64,000 nt of DNA from Candidatus Delongbacteria bacterium (lineage in GTDB: Bacteria; CAIWAD01), in NCBI GenBank assembly GCA_041675285.1, contig JBAYTZ010000007.1:147666-211665 (forward strand), read 5' to 3'. A program made the translations under genes and the position numbers. Positions 48,380 to 60,487 of the stretch are shown piece after piece. The notes beneath the pieces are model-generated. The model had not been told where the DNA came from and made no database searches. It saw nothing but the letters and a program-made list of their open reading frames with translations. How positions within the stretch are numbered: position 1 is the stretch's first letter; each line of letters starts with the position of its first letter.

Positions 48380-48952
48380 TCACTTCTGCTTCATCCAGGC
48401 CCGCCAGCCCGTGGCCCGGGGCAGGGGCAGGTTGGGCAGGGCCCGGCTCTCGGACACCGGCTCGATGACGTAGAACAGCTCCGGATCCAGGTCCTTGGCC
48501 TTGGCGATGATCTCGGGCAGACCCTTGCGCTCGCAAAGGAAATAGATCATCAGCCGCTCGCCGTCCCGGCCCTCGCCGCGGAAAGTGGTCACGGGCTGGC
48601 CGGACTCGCGCAGCGCGGCGGCGATCTCGCTGCCCCGGGACTGGGAGATCAGCCGCACCACGCGCTTGCCCATGGCCAGCCGCCGCTCCACCAGGATGCC
48701 CACCGCGTTGCCCGTGGCGAAGCCGCCGGCGTACATCAGCAGGACGAAGGGGCTCTCGGCCACGGTCTGGATGACCTGGCTGATGGCGAAGACCCAGATC
48801 AGCACCTCCAGGAAACCCAGCACCACGGAGATGCGGATGTGCCCGGCCACCACGGCCAGGGTGCGCACCGTGCCCATGGAGACATCCACGATGCGCAGGC
48901 AGAAGATCAGCAGCCCCAGCTGCCAGGACGGAAGGTCGGCCAGGAATTCCAC
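48380..48952 (-). CDS. UPF0316 (DUF5698/DUF2179) membrane protein
   Basis: The 190-residue protein has three N-terminal membrane helices with the family line LLIFCLRIVDVSMGTVRTLA, then 'VVLGFLEVLIWVFAISQVIQ' and 'YAGGFATGNAVGILVERRLAMG'. A C-terminal cytoplasmic domain follows of the DUF2179 type ('GQPVTTFRGEGRDGERLMIYFLCERK', like a small-ligand-binding PII-like fold). The GTG with GGAGA upstream starts just before helix 1; a longer start would add a non-conserved leader. Function of the family is unknown. Confidence 0.85.
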   Translation of the reverse strand: MEFLADLPSWQLGLLIFCLRIVDVSMGTVRTLAVVAGHIRISVVLGFLEVLIWVFAISQVIQTVAESPFVLLMYAGGFATGNAVGILVERRLAMGKRVVRLISQSRGSEIAAALRESGQPVTTFRGEGRDGERLMIYFLCERKGLPEIIAKAKDLDPELFYVIEPVSESRALPNLPLPRATGWRAWMKQK

Positions 48953-49065
48953 GAGTTCTCCAACAGGGATTGAACCGGCATTCGCCCCAATATAGGCCGC
49001 GGCCCCCGGCTCCCGTGCTACCTTGTGGCGCTGCAAAAAACCCGTCTCCGCAGAAAGGACGCCGC

Positions 49066-50607
49066 ATGTTCATCGACGAAGCCCGCCAACTCGTGGAGGC
49101 CCACGGCGCCGTCCGGCAGCCGCTGCTGGAGGCCTGGCAGGAGACGCGCCTGCGCTTCCTGGCCGGACGCCTGGACGCCCCCGCCATGCTGCGGGCCCAG
49201 TCCGCCCTGCGCGGCGCGGACGCGGATCCCGTCCTGCTGGACCAGGTCCAGGAGGCCCTGCTCAGCCCGCTGGAGGATCCCGGCCTGGAGGCGCGCCTGT
49301 TGGCGCTGTTCCAGGAGCTGGCCGAGGGCCAGGGGGACAAGGCCCTGCGCCTGCGCCAGGACGAACTGCAGCTCGGGATTGAGGAACGCTGGCTCAGGCA
49401 GCGGCCGCTGGTGTTCGGCAAGGCCCTGCCGCGCCGCGACCTGCGGCGCGTGCTGGCGGAGTCCCGCCTGGCGGAGGAACGCGCCCCGGCCTGGGAGGCC
49501 CTCACGGCGCCCGGTCCCGCGGGAGCGGAAGAACTGCTGGAGTGGCTGCGGCTGGAGGACGAGGCGGCCCGGGCCGGGGGCTGGTCCGGCGCGCTGGAGC
49601 GCCGCGCGCTGCGGCTGGGTCTGGACTCCGGTCGTCCCGAACGCTGGCTGGACGAGTTGCGCGCCCGGCTGGGTCCGGCCATCCTGGCCGCGGCCGAGTC
49701 CCGGCGCGGCGCGGACCCCGAGGCCACGGCCCTGCGGCGGGGGGCCCTCTATTCGGCGGGAGCGCCTGGTCAGGACGGCCTGCCGCCGGGCGGATTCCTG
49801 CGCACCTTGGCGCGCAAACCGCCGCTGGACCTCCTCCAGGAGGTGGCCGAGTTGCTGGGACTGGAGATCGGCGCCCAGCTGCAGCCCTGGGTGACCGAGG
49901 CCGAGCAACTGCCGGAGCTGCTCCAGGGCCTGGTGTCCGGGCCCGAGGGCCGCTGGCCCGTGGTTCTGCTGGATCTGCGCGCCGATCCCTGGGGAGCCCG
50001 GCGGGCCCTGCACGGACTGGGCGAGTCCCTGGCCCGCCAGGCCACGGCGGTCAGCCTGCGGGAGCGCGGCGAGGAGCCGGGACCGGCCTGCGCTCAGCGC
50101 GCGCTGCAGTCCTTCACCCTGGGCCGCCTGCTGGCCGACCTGCCCGGGAACCCCGAGTGCGCCGGCCGGCTGCTGGAGGACCTGGAGCCGGGCTGGGAGG
50201 CCTGGTGGCGCGAGCAGGCCCTGCTGGAGCTGGGCGAGGAGCTGCTGCGCGTGGACTGGCTGGCGCGGATTCCGGCCACTGTCCGCGAAGCGGGCGGACT
50301 CTGGCTGCGCCTGCGCCGGGAGTGGCTGGGCCTGCCCGAGCGGGTGGAGGAGGCGGACCTGTGGACGGTGGATCCCGGCTTGGGCCTGCGGGCGGGCGAG
50401 TCCCTGCCCCGGCTGGCGGCGCGCCTCTTGGCGGCCGGACTGCGGGCGCGCTGGCGGGACGTCGGCCCGGCGGCGTCGCCGGAGTGGGGCGGCCTGCTGC
50501 TGGAGAGCCTGACGGAGCCCGACGACCCGGAGCTGTGGGAGGAGAGCGCCGACCGCCTGCTGGAGGCGCTGGATCCCGCGGCCCTGGCGGCCGAGCTGAC
50601 GGCGTAG
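49066..50607 (+). CDS. Catalytically degenerate M2/M3-like peptidase homologue
   Basis: A 513-residue, almost wholly helical protein with no signal peptide. The N-terminus (MFIDEARQLVEAHGAVRQPL) and the C-terminus ('LLESLTEPDDPELWEESADR ... LDPAALAAELTA') follow the pattern of the large M2/M3-type oligopeptidase-like proteins. Where the zinc motif HExGH is expected (ALHELGHAL) it reads ALHGLGESLARQA, so Glu and the second His are lost. A later Glu ligand is not evident. I infer a non-enzymatic homologue, possibly a regulator or binding protein. The similarity is judged by eye; an unrelated helical protein is possible. It is followed 146 bases later by clpB. Confidence 0.5.
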   Translation: MFIDEARQLVEAHGAVRQPLLEAWQETRLRFLAGRLDAPAMLRAQSALRGADADPVLLDQVQEALLSPLEDPGLEARLLALFQELAEGQGDKALRLRQDELQLGIEERWLRQRPLVFGKALPRRDLRRVLAESRLAEERAPAWEALTAPGPAGAEELLEWLRLEDEAARAGGWSGALERRALRLGLDSGRPERWLDELRARLGPAILAAAESRRGADPEATALRRGALYSAGAPGQDGLPPGGFLRTLARKPPLDLLQEVAELLGLEIGAQLQPWVTEAEQLPELLQGLVSGPEGRWPVVLLDLRADPWGARRALHGLGESLARQATAVSLRERGEEPGPACAQRALQSFTLGRLLADLPGNPECAGRLLEDLEPGWEAWWREQALLELGEELLRVDWLARIPATVREAGGLWLRLRREWLGLPERVEEADLWTVDPGLGLRAGESLPRLAARLLAAGLRARWRDVGPAASPEWGGLLLESLTEPDDPELWEESADRLLEALDPAALAAELTA

Positions 50608-50753
50608 CCTCGCAGTGCCGCCACTTGGCCCGGGACTTGCCCTGTCCAGGCCGTTCGCGCGAAACCCGGGAAAACTCCGGGGGCGCCTGACAGTCTGACA
50701 GCCCGGCGGCCGCATTCTGCCCGATGGTGGCAGCCGCTGGCAGGAGAGAGCGC

Positions 50754-53375
<2,622 letters not shown>

Positions 53376-53387
53376 GCACGTCTCGTC

Positions 53388-53410
53388 ATCCCCCGGCTCG
53401 ACCGGGGGAT
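53388..53410. repeat. REP-like palindrome
   Basis: A perfect 9-bp inverted repeat, ATCCCCCGG/CCGGGGGAT with loop CTCGA, sits 13 bases after the clpB stop in the context 'GTCATCCCCCGG...GGATCCCC'. This is the familiar form of repeated extragenic palindromes and may also stop transcription. There is no T-run. Confidence 0.6.
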
Positions 53411-53472
53411 CCCCTGCCCAGGAAGTGCTCAAGCCCGCCAGACTGCTAGCCCGCTCTTTCCGAACTTGCGCC

Positions 53473-54234
53473 ATGCAGCCGCTATTCCTGATCAGCGACA
53501 TCCACGCCGGCATCCGCCACGACGCCGACGACCCGGCGCGCCTGGCGGATTTCGTCCAGGTGCTGGAGCGGGCGCGGGCCGAGGGCTCCGAGCTCTGCAT
53601 CCTGGGCGACCTGTTCGACTTCTGGTTCGAGTGGCGCGAGGTGCTGCCCAGCCGGCATCTGCCCTGGCTGGCGGCCCTGCTGCGCGCCGTGGAGGGCGGC
53701 TTGGCGATCTCCATCCTGCCCGGCAACCACGACTTCCGCCTGGGCGGGCTGCTGGAAACCCGGCTGGCCCTGCGCCATCCCGGCGACTGGGAACGCCGCA
53801 CGGCCCTGGGCGGGCAGATCGTGCTGCACCACGGCGACGGGCTGGATCCGGCGGAGCGCGGCTACCGGCTCATGCGCCGGGTCTTCCGCTCGAACTGGGC
53901 CCAGTGGGCCTTCCGCTGGCTGCATCCGGACCTGGGCATGCGCGTGGCGGACTGGGCCGGGGCCGGCGATCGGACCCACGTCTGGAGTCGGGCCGAGCTG
54001 ACCGCCTACCTGAAGCGGGGGCTGCCGCTGCTGCTGCAGCCGGAGGACCGCTTGCTGGCCATGGGCCACGTGCACGTGGCGGCCCGGTTCCTGTGGGATT
54101 CCACGGTGGTCGGCACCCTGCCGCCCTTCGTCCACAAGTCGCGCGGCTTCTGCATCTGGGACGGCGAGAGGCTGAGTTTCGAGTACCTGCGCCCGGAGCT
54201 GGCGCCGGCCCTGCTGGAGGAGCGGCTGCGATGA
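53473..54234 (+). CDS. LpxH-like metallophosphoesterase (UDP-2,3-diacylglucosamine hydrolase type)
   Basis: A 253-residue metallophosphatase with the complete two-metal motif set: FLISDIHAG, ILGDLFDFWFEW, ILPGNHDFRLGG, VLHHGDGLD and MGHVHVAARF. The FDFWFEW block after GDL is characteristic of LpxH, which makes lipid X in lipid A synthesis at the inner membrane. A short hydrophobic-aromatic insert (RSNWAQWAFRWLHPDLGMRV) matches the LpxH lid. The last part is somewhat divergent, so LpxG-like or other relatives remain possible. It overlaps the penicillin-binding protein gene by four bases (ATGA). The ATG is chosen at the first metal strand; its ribosome-binding site is weak. Confidence 0.82.
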   Translation: MQPLFLISDIHAGIRHDADDPARLADFVQVLERARAEGSELCILGDLFDFWFEWREVLPSRHLPWLAALLRAVEGGLAISILPGNHDFRLGGLLETRLALRHPGDWERRTALGGQIVLHHGDGLDPAERGYRLMRRVFRSNWAQWAFRWLHPDLGMRVADWAGAGDRTHVWSRAELTAYLKRGLPLLLQPEDRLLAMGHVHVAARFLWDSTVVGTLPPFVHKSRGFCIWDGERLSFEYLRPELAPALLEERLR

Positions 54235-56342
54235 GATCCAGCCTGGCGGCGCGCGTGATCCTCTGGACCCTGCTGGTCCTGGGCGTGCTGGGCGCCCTGG
54301 GCGGGCTGGGGCTGTGGTGGCTGAGCCGCGACCTGCCCCCGCTCGAGGAGCTGGAGCGCTACCGACCCATGCTCTCCAGCCGCCTGCTGGACCGCGAGGG
54401 CCGGCTGATCGGCGAGTTCTTCCAGCAGAAGCGCGTCCAGGTGCCGCTGGAGGAGATCTCCCCCTGGCTGGTGGAGACCGTGGTGGCCGTGGAGGACCGG
54501 CGCTTCCGCTCGCACTGGGGCGTGGACGTCTATCGCGTGGTGGGGGCCCTGGCCGTGGATCTGGGCACGCTGAGCTACGCCCAGGGCGCTTCCACCCTCA
54601 CCCAGCAGCTGGCCCGCAACCTCTACCTCAGTCGGGAGAAGAGCCTCCTGCGCAAGCTGCGCGAAGTGCTCACGGCGATCCAGATCGAGCGCCACTACTC
54701 CAAGGACGAGATCCTGGAGATGTATCTGACCCAGGCCTACTTCGGCCACGGGGCCTACGGCGTGCAGCAGGCCGCCGCGCGCTTCTTCGGCACCGACGCC
54801 CGGGAGCTGGGCCCCACCCAGGCGGCCCTGCTGGTGGGCCTGCTCAAGGCCCCGCGCCACTTTTCGCCCTACCTGCACGCCGACCGCGCGCTGGAGCGGC
54901 GCAGCGTCATCCTCCAGGTCATGCGCAAGCGCGGCCTGCTGCGCGGCAGCCAGTACGACGAGGCGCAGGCCGCCCCGCTGGGCGTGGTGGCCGGCGACCT
55001 GAGCGGGGCGGAACTGGCGGCGCCCTACTTCTGCGAGTACGTCCGGCTGCAGCTGGAGGACCTGCAGGAGGAACTGGGCGTGGACATCTACCGGGACGGG
55101 CTGGAGATCCGCACCACGCTGGACCTGGACATGCAGACCGCCGCCGAGCGGGCTTGCGCGGCGGGCGTGGCGCGGCTGGACTCCATTTCGCAGAACAGCT
55201 TCCTGCGGCGGGACTGGATGGCCTGGGCCCAGGAGCGCTGGCCCGAGCTGAGCGACGAGGAGCGCTGGCAGCTGCGGCTCAAGCCCGAGCACCGCCAGTT
55301 GGTGGACAGCCTGCTGGCCGTCCAGCCGGCACTGGTGGCGCTGGATCCGGGCAGCGGCGCGATCCGGGCCCTGGTGGGCGGGCGGGACTTCAGGCGCAGC
55401 CGCTTCAACCGCGCCACCCAGGCCATCCGGCAGCCGGGCTCGGCCTTCAAGCCCTTCCTCTACACGGCGGCCATCGACAACGGCTACTCGCCGGCCTTCC
55501 GCGTCTCCAACGGCCCCGTCTCCGTCGAGGACGGCACGGGCAAGCTCTGGTCGCCCCAGAACTACGACGGCAAGACCGGCGGGTTGACCACGCTGCGCAC
55601 GGGGCTGAAGGAGAGCTACAACCTGGTGGCCGTGCGCCTGCTGATGGACGTGGTGCCGCCGGACATGGTGGTCAAGTACGCGCGGCAGATGGGCATCACC
55701 ACGCCCATCGAGACGGACCTGGCCATGGCGCTGGGCTCCAGCGGCGTGATCCCGCTGGAACTGGTCAGCGCCTACGCCTGCCTGGCCAACGGCGGCATCC
55801 ACTACACGCCCTTCGCCGTGGAGGAGCTGCGGGACCGTCACGGCCACGTGATCTGGCGCCAGCGTCCGCTCAGCCAGGAGGCCCTCTCCGAAGGCACCGC
55901 CGCCCTGATGACCGACATGCTCGGCAGCGTGATGCGCGATGGCACGGGCTCCGCCGCCCGCTGGCGCTACGGCTTCAAGGCTCCGGCGGCGGGCAAGACG
56001 GGCACGACCAATTCCTACACCGACGCCTGGTTCGTGGGCTACACGCCGCTGCTGGCCTGCGGCGTCTGGCTGGGGCACGACGATCCGCAATTCAGCCTGG
56101 GTTCGGGGATGGCCGGCGGCCAGGCCGCCCTGCCGGTCTGGGCCCAGTTCATGAACGAGGTCTACGCCAAGCTCCAGCTGCCGGAGGCGGAATTCCAGCG
56201 GCCGGCCTCGGTGGTGGAGGTGGACATCTGCAGCGAGACCTTCGAGCACGCGGGGCCCTTCTGTCCGAACACGTTCCGCGAGTTGTTTCTGCGCTCCTAC
56301 GTGCCGCAGGGCGAGTGTCCGCTGCACAAGGTGGCGCCCTGA
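54231..56342 (+). CDS. mrcA: Class A penicillin-binding protein (PBP1A type)
   Basis: A bifunctional peptidoglycan glycosyltransferase/transpeptidase of 703 residues. It has one N-terminal membrane helix (about 8-32). The GT51 domain has AVEDRRFRSHWGVD with its catalytic Glu, then 'GASTLTQQLARNLYLSREKS'. The transpeptidase has S404-A-F-K407 (QPGSAFKPF), S462-Y-N464 (KESYNLV) and K589-T-G (AGKTGTT). A short PASTA-less tail ends with 'FCPNTFRELFLRSYVPQGECP', Cys-containing as in many FCB enzymes. Length is slightly short of E. coli PBP1A because the inserted OB domain is small. It builds and cross-links peptidoglycan in the periplasm. Confidence 0.95.
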   Translation: MRSSLAARVILWTLLVLGVLGALGGLGLWWLSRDLPPLEELERYRPMLSSRLLDREGRLIGEFFQQKRVQVPLEEISPWLVETVVAVEDRRFRSHWGVDVYRVVGALAVDLGTLSYAQGASTLTQQLARNLYLSREKSLLRKLREVLTAIQIERHYSKDEILEMYLTQAYFGHGAYGVQQAAARFFGTDARELGPTQAALLVGLLKAPRHFSPYLHADRALERRSVILQVMRKRGLLRGSQYDEAQAAPLGVVAGDLSGAELAAPYFCEYVRLQLEDLQEELGVDIYRDGLEIRTTLDLDMQTAAERACAAGVARLDSISQNSFLRRDWMAWAQERWPELSDEERWQLRLKPEHRQLVDSLLAVQPALVALDPGSGAIRALVGGRDFRRSRFNRATQAIRQPGSAFKPFLYTAAIDNGYSPAFRVSNGPVSVEDGTGKLWSPQNYDGKTGGLTTLRTGLKESYNLVAVRLLMDVVPPDMVVKYARQMGITTPIETDLAMALGSSGVIPLELVSAYACLANGGIHYTPFAVEELRDRHGHVIWRQRPLSQEALSEGTAALMTDMLGSVMRDGTGSAARWRYGFKAPAAGKTGTTNSYTDAWFVGYTPLLACGVWLGHDDPQFSLGSGMAGGQAALPVWAQFMNEVYAKLQLPEAEFQRPASVVEVDICSETFEHAGPFCPNTFRELFLRSYVPQGECPLHKVAP

Positions 56343-56374
56343 TCGGCAGTCAATCTGGAAGGGAAAGGGAAGAC

Positions 56375-57139
56375 ATGAGCACGAGAGTCCTGCGTCTGGC
56401 CGCTCTGGTGGCCCTGCTGGTTTGTGGCGGAGCCCGCGCGGCGGATCCGGCGGCCCTGCTCAAGGCCTGTGACGAGGCCTGCGCCAAGTACGACCTGAGC
56501 CGCGCCCACGAGAGCGCGACCCAGGCCCTGCAGGCGGCTCCGGGCCAGTTCGAAGCCCTCTGGCGCGTGGTGCGCTCCCAGGTGGACCTGGGGGAGGACG
56601 CCCAGGACAAGGGCCAGGTGAAGCAGGCGGAGGCCTGGTTCAACAAGGCGCTGGGCACCAGCCGCGAACTGGTGCGCCTGCATCCCGGCCAGAGCAACGC
56701 GCACTACTACCGGGCGCTGGCGGTGGGGCGCCGGGCGCTGTTCGCCGGCGGCAAGGAAAAGGTCAGCCTGGCGCAAGAGATTGAGCGCGAGGCTTTGAAA
56801 GCCCTGGAGATCGACCCCCGTAACGGGCGCGCTCACGGCTTGATCGGTCGCTACTACCGCGAGATGGCCCACCTGGGCTGGGCCAAGCGCAAGGCCGCCG
56901 AGACGCTGTTCGGCGACCTGCCCAAGGGTGGCGACGAGAAAGCCCTCAGTCATCTGCGCAAGGCCACGGAACTGGAGCCGACGTGGGTCTTCGCCTGGTA
57001 CGAACTGGCGGAGACGCTGGAAGTGATGGGCCACAAGGATGAGGCCCGCAAGGTCTTCCACAAGGCCGCTTCCATGCCGCGCCTGGACCACCGCGATCCG
57101 CTGCTCAAGGCGGAAGCCGCCAAGCGCCAGAACGGATGA
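56375..57139 (+). CDS. Secreted TPR-repeat protein
   Basis: A 254-residue protein with a signal peptide (MSTRVLRLAALVALLVCGGARAA). Helical TPR-like hairpins follow: 'LLKACDEACAKYDLSRAHES', 'EAWFNKALGTSRELVRLHPG', 'IEREALKALEIDPRNGRAHG' and 'ALSHLRKATELEPTWVFAWY'. This is the arrangement found in periplasmic TPR proteins of the TRAP-like or RMD1-like type. No catalytic site is apparent, so a scaffold role is likely. AGGGAAG-like purines precede the ATG. Its stop overlaps menG (ATGA), which couples their translation, though a functional link is not known. Confidence 0.75.
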   Translation: MSTRVLRLAALVALLVCGGARAADPAALLKACDEACAKYDLSRAHESATQALQAAPGQFEALWRVVRSQVDLGEDAQDKGQVKQAEAWFNKALGTSRELVRLHPGQSNAHYYRALAVGRRALFAGGKEKVSLAQEIEREALKALEIDPRNGRAHGLIGRYYREMAHLGWAKRKAAETLFGDLPKGGDEKALSHLRKATELEPTWVFAWYELAETLEVMGHKDEARKVFHKAASMPRLDHRDPLLKAEAAKRQNG

Positions 57140-57879
57140 GTCTGCCCGATCCCCAGGCCCTCTCCCGGGAGACGGGCAGCCGGCGCAAGGCGGGCGTGGA
57201 GGCGATGTTCGACCGCATCGCCGGGCGCTACGACCTCCTCAACCACCTGCTCTCCGGCGGAACGGACATCCTGTGGCGCCGTCGGGCCGTGCGCGAACTG
57301 CGTCTGCGGCCCGGCGGCGTCTACCTGGATCTGGCGGCCGGCACGGGCGACTACGCCTTCACCATGCTGCGCCGGGAGCCCGGCTGCCGCGTGCTGGCCG
57401 TGGACCTGTCCCTGGGCATGCTGGCCCGGCTGGGCGAAAAGACCCGGGCGGCCCGGCAGAGCGGGCAGATCAGCCGAATCCGCGGCGACGGCGAGCGCCT
57501 GCCCCTCAAGCCCCGCAGCCTGGACGGCCTGGCCATCGGCTACGGCATCCGCAACTTTCCCGACAAGCGGCAGGCCCTGCTGGAGTGCGGCCGCGTGTTG
57601 AAGCCCGGCGGCCGGTTGGTCATCCTGGAATTGGCGGGGATTCCCAATCCCCTGCTGCGCACACTGTTCGGACTGTACTTCCGCTTCGTCCTGCCCCTGA
57701 TCGGCCGACTGGTGTCCGGTGATGCCATGGCCTACCGCTACCTGCCCGCCTCGGTGGAGCAGTTTCCCGGACGCGGGCCTTTTCTGGCCTGGATGCGGGA
57801 GGCCGGCTTCGCCGACGCCCGGGCCGTGGAACTCAGCGGGGGCATTTCCACCCTGTTCTTGGGAACCCGGGAAGGCTGA
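57136..57879 (+). CDS. menG: Demethylmenaquinone methyltransferase
   Basis: The 247-residue MenG/UbiE-type enzyme methylates demethylmenaquinol with SAM, the last step of menaquinone synthesis. It has the family start 'VEAMFDRIAGRYDLLNHLLSGGTDILWRR', motif I YLDLAAGTGDYAF, 'IGYGIRNFPDKRQALLECGRVLKPGG' and 'AYRYLPASVEQFPG'. These are the UbiE/COQ5 signatures. The protein is soluble or membrane-associated. Its presence supports menaquinone as this organism's quinone, relevant for the QmoC-like hydrogenase module. Confidence 0.94.
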   Translation: MSLPDPQALSRETGSRRKAGVEAMFDRIAGRYDLLNHLLSGGTDILWRRRAVRELRLRPGGVYLDLAAGTGDYAFTMLRREPGCRVLAVDLSLGMLARLGEKTRAARQSGQISRIRGDGERLPLKPRSLDGLAIGYGIRNFPDKRQALLECGRVLKPGGRLVILELAGIPNPLLRTLFGLYFRFVLPLIGRLVSGDAMAYRYLPASVEQFPGRGPFLAWMREAGFADARAVELSGGISTLFLGTREG

Positions 57880-57975
57880 ACCACTGATCACACAAGGGGC
57901 AGCCCAGCCCGCCAGGGGCTGTTCGAAATCCGTCACCTTGAGCGATTCCCCCGGGTTCGTGCATACGCTAACAGG

Positions 57976-58004
57976 TTGTCCAGCAATCAGGTTAGGTTTA
58001 GAGT
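57976..58004 (+). promoter_or_regulatory. Possible promoter of the secreted-protein gene
   Basis: TTGTCC at 57976 and TAGAGT at 57999 are 17 bases apart in a slightly AT-richer part of the gap after menG. Transcription would begin near 58012, about 90 bases before the ATG. The match to consensus is only moderate. Confidence 0.35.
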
Positions 58005-58101
58005 GGCTTGGTCTGGTTTTTGCTCGTGCAGATCATCCGCCAAGAGGATCAGGGCGGCCAAACCTGCCAACTTCTGTCGCTTCATTTTGAAAGGGTTGAT
58101 T

Positions 58102-60462
58102 ATGAGCAAAATCCTCATGTGCTCCGTTCTGCTGGCCGGCGTGGCAAGCGCCGCCGTGGTGAGCGCCCCCCGGGTGCACCCGCAGTCCGGCGCCGGGACC
58201 GTCATCCCCGTGACGGTTCTGAACCAGGACACGGGCGCCTCCGAGCGCGTGGACCGGGACGAGAGCTACAACTTCGATGGATCCGCCCAGGGCTGGGGCA
58301 GCTTTGGCACGGGTCTTCAGAACGACACCTGGCACGTGGAGCCCACGGGCCACGGCGGCACCTACACGAACACCTGGTGGAGCGCGGACGCCGCCACCGG
58401 TGGCTACTTGAGCAGTTCCTTCGTCTACCTGCAGACTCCGGCCATCAATCTGGTCGGCGCCGTCAACCCCAGCCTCTCCTTCGCCCTCTTCTACGCGCAG
58501 GAAACCCCGGGCGGCGAGCCCGTCGGCTATGATGGCTGGGACGGCTGCAACGTCTGGGCCTCCACGGACGGCGGCGCCACGTGGGCCGTGATCTCGGGCA
58601 CGCCCGCCTACAACGTGACCAGCTCCTACGCCTTCGGCTCGGAGTTCGGCATGGGCACGGGCATCCCCTCCTGGGGCGGCACGGCCGCGGGCTGGTCCAA
58701 CGCCAGCTTCAGCCTGAATTCCTTCGTGGGCCAGAGTGACGTGCGCCTGCGCTTCGTCATGTGCGCGGATCCGGGCTTCGACGTCATCGACGACGCCAGC
58801 CTGATCGGCATGCAGGTGGACAACGTGGTGGTCTCCGCCGGCGGCACCCTCTGGGCCGACGACGGCGTGAACAACACGGGCGGCGCCCCCACCCACGGCT
58901 TCTGGGTCTATGGCGACTCCTGGGTCTACACGGGTGCGGAGTGGGTCTGCGACGATGATCCCAGCCTGGGTTGCTACGTGGTCAGCCCCTGGATCACCTA
59001 CACGGCCCCGACGCTGATCACCGTCGAGCAGGACATCCGTTGCGACCTGCCGGACTCCGACGGCAACGACGACGGCTTCCTCGAGGACTACTTCTACGTC
59101 GAGTACAGCACGGACAACGCGGTCTGGACGACGCTGACCTACGACTATGCCGGCGACACGCGTCCGGACTGGATGAACTCCTACTACACGTACACCAACG
59201 CCGACGTCTTCAACGGCGCCCTGCAGTTCACCCTGGCCACGGGCACGCAGTTCAAGCTGCGCTACCGCATGCGCACCGACGCCGACATCGACGGCGGCGA
59301 CGGCACGGGCCTCTGGGTGGACAACGTCAGCGTGACCATGGCCAACGTGCCCACCAACGATCTGGGCGTGAACAAGGCCTGGATGAACTACCCGCGCAAT
59401 ATCACGGTCTCCCAGTTGCCCGCCGCCGAGGTGACGAACCACGGCGCCGCCGCCCAGGAGAACGTCCGCGTGTGGTGGCGCGTGCTGGACGACAGCACGA
59501 GCACGACCATCCGCGCCCGCCAGCCGATGAATCAGGTTGCCTTCGCCGTTCCGGCGCTGGGCTCCAACCGCGTGGCCCAGACCGCGGCCGTTCCCAACCT
59601 CTGGGAGTGGTTCCCGGCGGCGGAGGGTGGCTATCGCGTCCAGTTCTGGACGGAGCTCGTGGGTGACGAGAATCAGGCCAACGACTCCCTCGAAGTCGAC
59701 GTGTACATCTTCGGCAACAACGAAGGCATCCTGCGCTACGACTACGACACCTCCAGCGCCTGGACCATCCCGGCCAACGACGGTGAGACCGGCCGCCTGG
59801 TGCGCTTCGATCCCATCGCCCAGCCCTGGACCGGCCAGTTCTTCTTCGCCCGCGTCTACAACATGGTGGCCGGCGACAAGGTCCACTTCGTCATTCACTC
59901 CCAGGGTGCGGACAGCCTGACCCCGGGTCCTGTGATCGGCGAGTACGTGACCACCATCACCGGTCCGGAAGACATCTATCCCAACACGTTGATCCGCTAC
60001 GTGGGCAACATCCCCGAGCTGCGTTGCGTGGACCAGGAGCTGTGGATGGGTCTGCGCAGCAGCCTGGACAACGAGCAGGGCGTCGTGGGCCTGTCCGAAG
60101 AGCAGGGTGGCCCCTACTGGGTCGGCCACACCTTCTCCTACAACTACACCAACAACACGGCCACCCCGTGGGCCGGCGATCTGCAGATGTTCATGCAGGT
60201 TGATTGGGGTATCGAATCGGTCATCCCCTACAGCATCGAGCTGACGGGCACGCGCGCCGGCAGCACCTACACCCTGGACTGGACCTCCCCGGGCCCCGTG
60301 GACGGCTACCTGGTGTATCGCAGCGAGGACGGCTACTTCACGCCGGGCACCCCGCTGGCCACCCTGCCCGCCGGCACCACGACCTTCGAGGACACGGTTC
60401 CTTCCTCGGGTCGCTTCTTCTATCAGGTGGTGGGCTACAACGGAATGTGCCCCGCCAACTAG
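58102..60462 (+). CDS. Large secreted jelly-roll/MAM-like protein
   Basis: A 786-residue protein with AAGGG before the ATG and a signal peptide (MSKILMCSVLLAGVASAAV). Two jelly-roll/MAM-like domains are visible. The first spans about 50-250 ('SYNFDGSAQGWGSFGTGLQN ... DVRLRFVMCADPG'). The second spans about 280-420 and ends 'FKLRYRMRTDADIDGGDGTG'. Both end with a 'GLWVDNVSV'-type calcium-lectin strand, as in immune-inhibitor-A-like adhesion modules. A CARDB/Ig domain (from NDLGVNKAWMNYPRN) and a last fibronectin-like repeat follow, ending GYNGMCPAN. No protease triad and no NPFNP tail are present. An intrinsic terminator follows. Surface adhesion is a plausible role. Confidence 0.72.
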   Translation: MSKILMCSVLLAGVASAAVVSAPRVHPQSGAGTVIPVTVLNQDTGASERVDRDESYNFDGSAQGWGSFGTGLQNDTWHVEPTGHGGTYTNTWWSADAATGGYLSSSFVYLQTPAINLVGAVNPSLSFALFYAQETPGGEPVGYDGWDGCNVWASTDGGATWAVISGTPAYNVTSSYAFGSEFGMGTGIPSWGGTAAGWSNASFSLNSFVGQSDVRLRFVMCADPGFDVIDDASLIGMQVDNVVVSAGGTLWADDGVNNTGGAPTHGFWVYGDSWVYTGAEWVCDDDPSLGCYVVSPWITYTAPTLITVEQDIRCDLPDSDGNDDGFLEDYFYVEYSTDNAVWTTLTYDYAGDTRPDWMNSYYTYTNADVFNGALQFTLATGTQFKLRYRMRTDADIDGGDGTGLWVDNVSVTMANVPTNDLGVNKAWMNYPRNITVSQLPAAEVTNHGAAAQENVRVWWRVLDDSTSTTIRARQPMNQVAFAVPALGSNRVAQTAAVPNLWEWFPAAEGGYRVQFWTELVGDENQANDSLEVDVYIFGNNEGILRYDYDTSSAWTIPANDGETGRLVRFDPIAQPWTGQFFFARVYNMVAGDKVHFVIHSQGADSLTPGPVIGEYVTTITGPEDIYPNTLIRYVGNIPELRCVDQELWMGLRSSLDNEQGVVGLSEEQGGPYWVGHTFSYNYTNNTATPWAGDLQMFMQVDWGIESVIPYSIELTGTRAGSTYTLDWTSPGPVDGYLVYRSEDGYFTPGTPLATLPAGTTTFEDTVPSSGRFFYQVVGYNGMCPAN

Positions 60463-60487
60463 GTTCGCACGATCCTGTCTGAATTCC

